A stretch of 10,217 nt of DNA from CAZFPT01 sp046541875. GTDB taxonomy: Bacteria; Planctomycetota; Phycisphaerae; SM23-33. The stretch covers positions 1 through 10,217 of the forward strand of contig JBKHCL010000108.1 in the NCBI GenBank assembly GCA_046541875.1, written 5' to 3'. Below the pieces are notes generated by a model. The model was given only the letters and a program-made list of their open reading frames with translations, ran no database searches and had not been told where the DNA came from. A program made the position numbers and the translations under genes. This document shows positions 1 through 5,537 of this stretch, piece by piece. Within the stretch, counting starts at the first letter, position 1; each line of letters opens with the position of its first letter.

Positions 1-455
1 AGCCGTTCGTCCATGCGGATCCAGCGTTTGTTGTGGGCGTCGGGGGTGCGGATGTGGCGGAACGGGACGGTTACGCGGAAGGTGTTCCGGCCATGGTCGA
101 CGGTCAGATGCACGTCGATGGCCGACGCGCCGCGAGGTGCGGTGAAGTGCACCGTCTGCGTGGGCCCCAGCTTGCCGCGCGACTGCTCCACGCGGAAGCG
201 GGTAACCGTGTCGGCCGATCCGAACAGGCCCGGGTCCACCTCGATGCGGACCTCCCGGATATCCGGGTGCGACTCGGGTCGGTCGGCATACGGGGCGACG
301 GCTACCGCCAGGTCCCGCCCTTCGAACACGCGGGGCGCCACCACGCGAGGCTCGTCGATCGACGCGCATCCGCCCACCGCGCCGATGGTTGCGACGGCAG
401 CGAGGAGTCCGAAGGCCAGATGGGATCGCAACGGGCGTCGTGGCGGAGCGGTCAT
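1..455 (-). CDS. Lipoprotein of unknown function, 3' end cut by the window edge
   Basis: Reading the minus strand from the ATG at 455-453 gives an open frame of 151 codons that runs off the window at position 1. The N-terminus has basic residues (Arg6, Arg7, Arg10), a hydrophobic stretch at about residues 13-28 and a lipobox V-G-G-C with Cys30, so I infer a lipid-anchored exported protein. The rest is rich in beta-strand-like alternation (for example TVHFTAPRG and NTFRVTVPF) and could be an Ig-like fold, but I recognise no family. The start codon overlaps the ribBA stop (ATGA, bases 452-455), which suggests translational coupling to ribBA as the last visible gene of the operon. High-GC plus-strand frames across it look like shadows. 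The reading is well supported; the function is unknown. Confidence 0.8.
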   Translation of the reverse strand, partial: MTAPPRRPLRSHLAFGLLAAVATIGAVGGCASIDEPRVVAPRVFEGRDLAVAVAPYADRPESHPDIREVRIEVDPGLFGSADTVTRFRVEQSRGKLGPTQTVHFTAPRGASAIDVHLTVDHGRNTFRVTVPFRHIRTPDAHNKRWIRMDER

Positions 456-1699
456 TTCTCGGGGTTGAACTGTTCGAGCAGGTGTCCGAGCTTGTTCTTC
501 TTCGTTTCCAGGTAGATGCGGTTGTGCTGACCGGCGGTGATTTCGATGGGAATCCGCTCGGCGATCCGCAGGCCGAACCCCTCCAGCCCGTAGATCTTGC
601 GGGGGTTGTTGGTCATGATCCGCAACTGCCGCAGGCCCAGATCGCGGAGGATCTGCGAGCCGATCCCATAGTCCCGCCGGTCGGCTTCGAACCCCAGGTG
701 CAGGTTCGCCTCGACGGTGTCCATCCCCTGCTCGATCTGCAGCTGGTAGGCTTTGAGCTTGTTGATCAGCCCGATTCCGCGCCCTTCCTGGCGAACGTAA
801 ATCACCGCCCCCTTGCCGACCTCGGCGACGGCCTGCAGGGCGGTGTGCAGCTGCGGGCCACAATCGCAGCGCATCGAGCCGAGCACATCGCCGGTGAGGC
901 ATTCGCTGTGGACGCGCACCAGGACAGGCTCGTCGTGTACGATGGGGTTCCCCTCGTCGTCCAGTTCGCCCACCCCGCCCATGCACAGCGCCAGGTGCGG
1001 CTCGGGGTCTACCAGGGAGGTGAAGGCGATCAGCGTGAAACTACCGGCCGTCAGTTCGAGGGGAATGGTCACGGCGCGTTCGATCAACCGTTCGCGGCGC
1101 AGGCGGTAGCGGATGATGTCGGCCACCGAGCACATTTTCAGTTCGTGTTCGCGGCAGAACGTTTCCAGGTCGCCCCGGCGGGCCATGGTCCCGTCTTCGT
1201 TCATGATCTCGCAGATGACGGCGACGGGTTTGAGCCCGGCCATCCGTGCGAGGTCCACGCCGCCTTCGGTCTGTCCGGCGCGGACCAGCACGCCGCCGTC
1301 GCGGGCGCGGATGGGGAATACGTGTCCCGGTCGGGCCAGGTCGGCCGGTCGGGCGTCTTCGCGGCAGAGCTGCTGGATGGTTCGTGCGCGGTCGGCCGCC
1401 GAGATGCCCGTGGTCACGCCGGTGGCGGCGTCGACCGAGACGGTGAAGGCCGTCCCCTGGAGGGCGTCGTTGCTGGTGGTCTGCGGGTGGAGGTTGAGTT
1501 TGTCGGCCCGCGGGTTGGACAGGGGGGTGCAGATCAACCCCCGGCCGTGGGTGGCCATGAAGTTGATGATCTCGGGTGTGGCGAACTCGGCGGCGCAGAG
1601 GAGGTCGCCCTCGTTCTCGCGCGTTTCGTCGTCCACCAGCACGATCATCTTACCGTTGCGCAGGTCTTCGAGGATGTCTTCGATCGGGTGCATCGTCAT
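452..1699 (-). CDS. ribBA: RibBA: 3,4-dihydroxy-2-butanone-4-phosphate synthase / GTP cyclohydrolase II
   Basis: A bifunctional cytosolic enzyme opening both branches of riboflavin synthesis: ribulose 5-phosphate to 3,4-dihydroxy-2-butanone 4-phosphate plus formate, and GTP to the diaminopyrimidine phosphate plus formate and pyrophosphate. It has 415 residues, normal for the fusion. RibB domain, about 1-205: DDETRENEGDL at 23-33 with metal ligand Glu28, THGRGLIC at 50-57, DRARTI at 103-108, GHVFPIRARDGG at 125-136. RibA domain, about 208-415: zinc cysteines Cys267, Cys278 and Cys280 in SECLTGDVLGSMRCDCG, then RQEGRGIGL at 303-311 and the TNNPRKI motif. Two oddities: the usual GHTEA is GQTEG, so the His that binds metal in E. 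coli RibB (His153) is Gln143; and the loop before the zinc site (about 239-257) is longer than in E. coli RibA. The ATG at 1699 follows AAGGA by six bases; an upstream extension to 1918 reads into pgsA and is rejected. Confidence 0.95.
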   Translation of the reverse strand: MTMHPIEDILEDLRNGKMIVLVDDETRENEGDLLCAAEFATPEIINFMATHGRGLICTPLSNPRADKLNLHPQTTSNDALQGTAFTVSVDAATGVTTGISAADRARTIQQLCREDARPADLARPGHVFPIRARDGGVLVRAGQTEGGVDLARMAGLKPVAVICEIMNEDGTMARRGDLETFCREHELKMCSVADIIRYRLRRERLIERAVTIPLELTAGSFTLIAFTSLVDPEPHLALCMGGVGELDDEGNPIVHDEPVLVRVHSECLTGDVLGSMRCDCGPQLHTALQAVAEVGKGAVIYVRQEGRGIGLINKLKAYQLQIEQGMDTVEANLHLGFEADRRDYGIGSQILRDLGLRQLRIMTNNPRKIYGLEGFGLRIAERIPIEITAGQHNRIYLETKKNKLGHLLEQFNPEK

Positions 1700-1712
1700 C
1701 GGTTGTCCTTCG

Positions 1713-1756
1713 CCGGGTCGGGCCCGGAATGATTGCCTCGCCCCTTCAGGGGGGCG
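1713..1756 (-). promoter_or_regulatory. Two hairpins in the leader between pgsA and ribBA
   Basis: The 85-nt gap upstream of ribBA contains two perfect inverted repeats. The first pairs 1739-1744 with 1751-1756 (CGCCCC/GGGGCG, 6 bp, loop 6). The second pairs 1713-1717 with 1723-1727 (CCGGG/CCCGG, 5 bp, loop 5) and ends two bases upstream of the AAGGA ribosome binding site (1706-1710). Neither is followed by a T-tract, so this is not a classical terminator. They could stabilise the mRNA, process it or tune ribBA translation. The conserved boxes of an FMN riboswitch are not visible. GC-rich DNA gives short hairpins by chance, so confidence is low. Confidence 0.3.
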
Positions 1757-1784
1757 ATGGTGATGTCGCCTTCGGCACAGCGGT

Positions 1785-2453
1785 TCAGTCTTCGCCGCGA
1801 TGCTGCTTCGTCGAGCGGTGCGTCCGCGGTGCGTCCAGGGGCTTCTGCTCGGTATGCACATAGTGCAGGCCGATGCGGGTGTAGCCGATGATCGACGCGA
1901 TCGACAGGCCCACCACAATATAGCACAGCCACATCGCCAGCGTGTTGCCCAGCGCGTCGCGGGCGGCGTTGAGTTCGGGCACCAGCAGAACGGTGACCAC
2001 CAGCAGCAACTGACACGCCGTGGCCGCCTTTCCGAAGGCTTCGGGGTGCACGCGGAAGCGGTCGGTCACCAGGTAGACCACGAAAAAGCCCATGATGACC
2101 CACAGGTCCTTGCCCACCACCGCCACCACCAGCCAGTTGGGCAGCACGAACGCCCCGGCCGCCGACTCGAACGACAGGCAGATCACCGCCGAGATGATCA
2201 GCACCTTGTCGGCCAACGGGTCCAGCAGGGCCCCCAGGCGGGTTCGCTCGTTCAGTCGGCGTGCGAGTTGTCCGTCGATGAAATCGCTCAGGCCCATCAG
2301 CACGATGATGCCCAGGGCAGCGTAGCGCGCCCAGGACCAGTCCTGCAGGTTCAACAGCACCACCACGAAAGGCGGGACGAACAGCAGCCTGGCGATACTG
2401 ATCCGGTTGGGCCAGTTCAGCGAACGCCAGACTTTCATGGGTTGATAGCTCAC
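1785..2453 (-). CDS. pgsA: CDP-alcohol phosphatidyltransferase, probably phosphatidylglycerophosphate synthase (PgsA)
   Basis: An integral inner-membrane enzyme, probably transferring the phosphatidyl group from CDP-diacylglycerol to glycerol 3-phosphate, the committed step to phosphatidylglycerol. The full family signature D-x2-DG-x2-AR-x8-G-x3-D-x3-D is present: Asp57, Asp60, Gly61, Ala64, Arg65, Gly74, Asp78 and Asp82. NWPNRISIARLL at 13-24 is the usual N-terminal segment, followed by several hydrophobic stretches (about 25-36, 44-55, 84-105, 107-127, 140-158 and 173-190). The tail is short, polar and basic. The start is GTG at 2453 (GAGA a few bases upstream) or ATG at 2438 (residue 6); neither has a strong Shine-Dalgarno. 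It lies 36 bp after the upstream membrane protein and 85 bp before ribBA, all co-directional. Membership of the family is secure; substrate assignment to PgsA rather than another CDP-alcohol transferase rests on overall resemblance. Confidence 0.9.
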   Translation of the reverse strand: MSYQPMKVWRSLNWPNRISIARLLFVPPFVVVLLNLQDWSWARYAALGIIVLMGLSDFIDGQLARRLNERTRLGALLDPLADKVLIISAVICLSFESAAGAFVLPNWLVVAVVGKDLWVIMGFFVVYLVTDRFRVHPEAFGKAATACQLLLVVTVLLVPELNAARDALGNTLAMWLCYIVVGLSIASIIGYTRIGLHYVHTEQKPLDAPRTHRSTKQHRGED

Positions 2454-2489
2454 GGGATCTCGCGGTCGGGAGCGGAAACGTCCGTCGGA

Positions 2490-2978
2490 TCAACGCTCGG
2501 ATTTCTTGACATCCGCGTGCAGCAGCCATCCGCCGATAATGAGGATCGGTGCCAGCACGAAGGCCGCCACCGTCAGCAGCAGGACCGTGTTGGATCCGTC
2601 GGCCTCGGTTACGTCGCCGCTCGCTCTCATGATACTCGTCAAACCACCCAGCAGCAGCAGAATCACCCCGCTGACCAACAGCAGGGGGACCATGGTCTTC
2701 TTGATCTGCGTGCCGGTGGCCTTGGCCTGGGCCTGGCGGATTTTCTTCTGCCGGGCCCGCTCGCTGGGGGGGCCGTCGCCCCGGTTGCCGCCGACAGGGG
2801 CCGCGGCGGTGGCGTCATTCTGCTCGTCGGAGTCGGCCAGGGCGATGGCGGGATTATCCGCGTCCGCGTCCGCGTCGGCGTGCGACGTTTCCATTTCGGC
2901 AGCCTGCTGGGCGGCGTCCGTGTGCTCGCCCGAGGCCATCGCTTCCAGGGCAGCGGCATGATCGTCGTTCTGAGGCAT
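2490..2978 (-). CDS. Small two-helix membrane protein with an acidic low-complexity N-terminus
   Basis: A 162-residue protein of no family I recognise. Residues 1-75 are hydrophilic, rich in Ala, Asp, Glu, Gln and Asn, and include an alternating Ala-Asp run encoded by a hexamer repeat. Residues 76-94 are strongly basic (for example RARQKKIRQAQAK), followed by two hydrophobic helices at about 95-115 and 131-153 and a basic tail KKSER. By the positive-inside rule, I infer that both termini face the cytoplasm and a short acidic loop (ASGDVTEADGS) lies outside. The ATG at 2978 has GGAG four bases upstream. It is the first gene of the minus-strand run with pgsA, ribBA and the lipoprotein. Calling it a real gene is supported by its position, ribosome binding site and helices. 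Confidence 0.75.
   Translation of the reverse strand: MPQNDDHAAALEAMASGEHTDAAQQAAEMETSHADADADADNPAIALADSDEQNDATAAAPVGGNRGDGPPSERARQKKIRQAQAKATGTQIKKTMVPLLLVSGVILLLLGGLTSIMRASGDVTEADGSNTVLLLTVAAFVLAPILIIGGWLLHADVKKSER
2857..2880. repeat. Hexamer tandem repeat encoding an Ala-Asp run
   Basis: TCCGCG occurs three times in exact tandem (2857-2874), followed by the one-mismatch copy TCGGCG (2875-2880). On the minus strand this encodes alternating Ala and Asp in the N-terminal tail of the membrane protein at 2490-2978. The six-base unit keeps the frame, so copy-number change by slippage would only lengthen or shorten the acidic tail. Confidence 0.8.
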
Positions 2979-3006
2979 GAATCTCCATCCACACAGGGGT
3001 CGTGTC

Positions 3007-3023
3007 TATAATGAAGCATTCAT
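3007..3023 (+). promoter_or_regulatory. Candidate -10 element (TATAAT) overlapping a small inverted repeat
   Basis: In the 98-bp divergent region, the plus strand carries a perfect TATAAT at 3007-3012, about 65 bases before the MEMO-family start. No good -35 sits 16-18 bases upstream. An inverted repeat ATGAA-gca-TTCAT (3011-3023) overlaps the last two bases of the -10 and could be a small operator. On the minus strand a weak TTGCGG / CATTAT pair with 18-bp spacing covers the same region and could serve the 2978 gene. These are pattern matches to the sigma-70 consensus; the housekeeping consensus in this organism is unknown. Confidence 0.4.
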
Positions 3024-3076
3024 GATACACGCCGCAAGGCCAACTGACTACCGCTAATTCGACCGGGATTTGCCCC

Positions 3077-3952
3077 ATGACCATCCGCTATCCAGCCCGT
3101 GCGGGAAGCTTCTACGACGCCTCCCCCGACGCCTGCCGCCGCCACGTCCAACAGATGCTCTCGGAGGCGAACGTCCCCGACGACCTGCCCACGCCGCGGT
3201 ATGGGGGCATCGTGCCTCACGCCGGCTGGGCGTTTTCCGGAACGCTCGCCTGCCGGACATTCAAGGCGCTCAGCGAAGCCGCCGAGATTCGGACGTTCGT
3301 GCTGTTCGGAGCAGACCACACCGGGACCGCCGCCCAGGGCGAACTGTTCGACGCCGGGGCCTGGCAGACTCCCCTCGGTGAGATCCCCATCGACGAGGAC
3401 CTCGCCTCGGACATTCTGGACGCCGCCGGCTCGGTGCGGGCCAATCCCAGCGTACACGCCCACGAGCACTCGCTGGAGGTCCAGGTGCCCATCATCCAAG
3501 TGCTCTGCCCCGAGGCGAGCATCCTGCCCCTGGCGGTGGCCCCGGGCGATATCGCGGTCCACGTCGGCAGGGAAGTGGGAGCCATTCTCGCCGATCGGGC
3601 CGGCAAGGAAGTGGCGGTCGTGGGCAGCACCGACCTGACGCACCACGGCGGGCATTTCCCCGCCCCCGGCGGGCGGGGGGACGTCGGCGAGCAGTGGACT
3701 GCCGACAATGACGCGCGTATGATCGGGCTGATGGAAACGCTCGACGCCGACGCCGTGATCCCCGAAGCCAACGAGCACCGCAACGCCTGCGGGTCCGGGG
3801 CGATCGCCGCGACGCTGTCGGCCTGCAGAGAGCTCGGCGCCGAGAAGGGACGTTTGCTGGAGTACACCAACAGCTACCGGATCATGCGACAGCTCGCCCC
3901 CGGTCGAAGCGACGATACGACCGTCGGGTACGCCTCGATGGTGTTCGTCTGA
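3077..3952 (+). CDS. MEMO/AmmB-family metalloprotein (AmmeMemoRadiSam system protein B-like)
   Basis: A 291-residue cytosolic protein matching the MEMO family, which has the fold of LigB-type non-heme iron dioxygenases. The N-terminus YPARAGSFYD is the typical family opening. The metal-site residues of human MEMO1 (His49, His81, Asp189, His192, Cys244, from memory) have clear counterparts: His48 in PHAGWAFSG, His81 in GADHTG, Asp186 and His189 in STDLTHHG, and Cys238 in NACGSGAIAA. EHSLEVQVP at 130-138 is also characteristic. A metal-binding, possibly redox, role is therefore likely, but the reaction is unknown. In many bacteria and archaea this gene lies beside an AMMECR1-domain gene and a radical SAM gene; neither is present here. 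The ATG at 3077 has only a weak Shine-Dalgarno (GGGA). A compact hairpin starts three bases after the stop. Confidence 0.9.
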   Translation: MTIRYPARAGSFYDASPDACRRHVQQMLSEANVPDDLPTPRYGGIVPHAGWAFSGTLACRTFKALSEAAEIRTFVLFGADHTGTAAQGELFDAGAWQTPLGEIPIDEDLASDILDAAGSVRANPSVHAHEHSLEVQVPIIQVLCPEASILPLAVAPGDIAVHVGREVGAILADRAGKEVAVVGSTDLTHHGGHFPAPGGRGDVGEQWTADNDARMIGLMETLDADAVIPEANEHRNACGSGAIAATLSACRELGAEKGRLLEYTNSYRIMRQLAPGRSDDTTVGYASMVFV

Positions 3953-3955
3953 CCC

Positions 3956-3969
3956 GCGGTGCCCACCGC
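3956..3969 (+). terminator. Short hairpin just after the MEMO-family gene
   Basis: GCGGT (3956-3960) pairs perfectly with ACCGC (3965-3969) across a GCCC loop, starting three bases beyond the TGA stop. It lacks a T-tract, so it is at best a weak or factor-assisted terminator or a 3'-end stabiliser. Confidence 0.3.
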
Positions 3970-4031
3970 TGCGTCGGGTGGCTGGGTGGGGCGCAAGACC
4001 TGTCCGACAAGTCATTTACCAGGAGGTGCAT

Positions 4032-5033
4032 GTGAAAATCGCTGTTCTCGGATCCTACGGCCACGTGGGAGTGGCCATCGGCCCCCTCGCCCGCAATCCC
4101 GACTCGATGGAACTGGTGGGCGCCTGCCCGTTCGGCCCGGACGACAAACTGCCCTTCGTGGACAATCCCGACCTCGACGTGCCCGTTTTCGATGACTTCC
4201 CGACGATGCTCTCGACGGCATCGCCGGACATCGTGGGCATTTTCACGCCGTTGCATCTCATCGCCGGCCACGCGCGAACCGCCCTGCAGGCAGGGGCGCA
4301 CGTGCTCTGCGAGAAGCCCCTGGCCCTGTCGCTGGACGACTTGGCCGCCCTGCGGCGCGACGCGGAGAGTTCTCGTCGGCGCGTGACGGCGGCCTTCACG
4401 ATGCGTCAGGAGCCGGCCTTCCTGGCGGCGAAGGGGGCGGTGGTCGACGGGCTCATCGGTCGGCCGCTGCTGGCGTTCGCCCAGAAATCCTACCCGTTCA
4501 ACCAGCGCGACGAATACTACAAACACCGCGAAACCTACGGCGGAAGCATCCCGTGGCAGGCGATTCACGCGATTGATTTCGTGCGATGGATCAGCGGGCG
4601 GGAGTACGCCCGGGCGGCGGCGATGCACGCGAACCTCGCCCACCCGACGCACCCGGGCATGGAGGACGCCGGCGGGTTGTTGCTGGAATTCGCCGACGGC
4701 GGGCAGGCGGTGATGAGCTTCGATTATCTCCGACCCTGGCCGGGCGGGCAGGAGGAGAACCGCCCCTGGGGCGACGATCGCCTTCGGCTGGCGGGAACCG
4801 ACGGGGTGATCGAGATCACCTGCGCCGGCGAGCGGGCCGTCCTGATGACGCCCGATGAGGTACGCGAGTTGCCGCTGCCCCGGCCTCGAAGCCTGCTGGA
4901 GGAGATGGTCGCCTCCATCCAGGCCGGCCAGGCCGACGGCGGACTGGTCACGACGGCGGACTCGTTCCGCGTCACGGAAGTCGCCCTCCGCGCCCGCGAT
5001 GCCGCCGACGCCGGGCAGATTGCCGCGGTCTGA
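4032..5033 (+). CDS. Gfo/Idh/MocA-family NAD(P)-dependent oxidoreductase
   Basis: A 333-residue cytosolic dehydrogenase-like protein, normal length for the family, which oxidises or epimerises sugars, inositols and related polyols. The N-terminal Rossmann domain opens with VKIAVLGSYGHVG; its glycines are spaced G7-x2-G10-x2-G13 instead of the common GxGxxG. ALQAGAHVLCEKPLA carries the hallmark EKP at 94-96 with the likely catalytic Lys95. The C-terminal domain has IHAIDFVRW with His179 and Asp182, the usual H-x2-D element of the active site. The start is GTG at 4032, five bases after a perfect AGGAGG (4021-4026); an ATG at 4030 in another frame is followed at once by TGA. The longer frame from 3978 lacks a comparable ribosome binding site. 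Substrate cannot be read from sequence; neighbours give no pathway. Confidence 0.9.
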   Translation: MKIAVLGSYGHVGVAIGPLARNPDSMELVGACPFGPDDKLPFVDNPDLDVPVFDDFPTMLSTASPDIVGIFTPLHLIAGHARTALQAGAHVLCEKPLALSLDDLAALRRDAESSRRRVTAAFTMRQEPAFLAAKGAVVDGLIGRPLLAFAQKSYPFNQRDEYYKHRETYGGSIPWQAIHAIDFVRWISGREYARAAAMHANLAHPTHPGMEDAGGLLLEFADGGQAVMSFDYLRPWPGGQEENRPWGDDRLRLAGTDGVIEITCAGERAVLMTPDEVRELPLPRPRSLLEEMVASIQAGQADGGLVTTADSFRVTEVALRARDAADAGQIAAV

Positions 5034-5083
5034 CGGAATATCCTGGACGTCCAAGCGAACCCGTCCGGAAAGGTGAGACGACG

Positions 5084-5533
5084 ATGACACGCGATCGAAT
5101 GGCAATGTTTGTTCTGGGGGCTGCGCTCGGGATCGCCGGTGCGGCGGTCTTGTGGTGGGGGCAGGTGACTTCGGCGACGGCTGAGCCCACCACCAAAGCG
5201 CAGGTTCGCGCGATGGTCAAAGGCGAGTACGCCCCGGGATTCGCCGAGTTCGTCACCAACTGGGTGCGAACGCAGTACTGCTTCGAGCACGCGTTGGGCG
5301 CGGTGTTCTGCTCGAGCCCGGAGTTGGTCAACGGCCGCCTGCGGTGGACGCTCAGCGGCGAGGTGAATCGCGGCGCGGGCGATCCGTACCGCAAGCGCTG
5401 GCTGCGCGCGAAGCGCGATCTCAAGCGCGACGTCGAGCTCTGGTCCCGGCGGGGGTATGACATCCGCTGGAGCGACTTCGAGTTGACCGTCGACGAGCCC
5501 CGCCCCCGACGCTCCGACACCACCGTGGAGTGA
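5084..5533 (+). CDS. Small protein with an N-terminal membrane anchor or signal sequence, unknown function
   Basis: A 149-residue protein with one hydrophobic segment at about 8-26 (MFVLGAALGIAGAAVLWWG) after a short basic N-terminus, so it is either anchored with the rest outside or cleaved near the Ala-rich SATAEP sequence. The remainder is soluble, contains exactly two cysteines (Cys66 and Cys76, about ten residues apart and able to form a disulfide if exported), a highly basic helix-like stretch at about 103-115 (RKRWLRAKRDLKRD) and a polar tail. I recognise no domain. The ATG at 5084 has AAGGTGAG upstream at workable spacing. It follows the oxidoreductase by 50 bp and may share its transcript. 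Its stop is four bases from the stop of the convergent PA14 gene, leaving no room for a terminator between them. Confidence 0.75.
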   Translation: MTRDRMAMFVLGAALGIAGAAVLWWGQVTSATAEPTTKAQVRAMVKGEYAPGFAEFVTNWVRTQYCFEHALGAVFCSSPELVNGRLRWTLSGEVNRGAGDPYRKRWLRAKRDLKRDVELWSRRGYDIRWSDFELTVDEPRPRRSDTTVE

Positions 5534-5537
5534 GGGC

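Noticed and set aside
389..1732. 447-codon plus-strand open frame across ribBA
   Set aside because: It is antisense to a protein with all RibBA motifs; long empty frames opposite real genes are normal at this GC content. It has no ribosome binding site or recognisable motif.
1700..1918. N-terminal extension of RibBA to 1918
   Set aside because: It runs through the end of pgsA in another frame with low-complexity Arg/Ser sequence; the ATG at 1699 has a good ribosome binding site and fits the family start.
1800..3011. 403-codon plus-strand frame over pgsA and the membrane protein
   Set aside because: Composition is dominated by Gln, His, Arg and Gly, typical of a reverse-frame shadow; the minus strand carries a complete pgsA signature.
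3020..4015. 331-codon minus-strand frame opposite the MEMO-family gene
   Set aside because: It has no recognisable domain, while the opposite strand keeps every family motif.
3882..5105. 407-codon minus-strand frame opposite the oxidoreductase gene
   Set aside because: Shadow of the Gfo/Idh/MocA gene, which has a perfect Shine-Dalgarno and the EKP motif.
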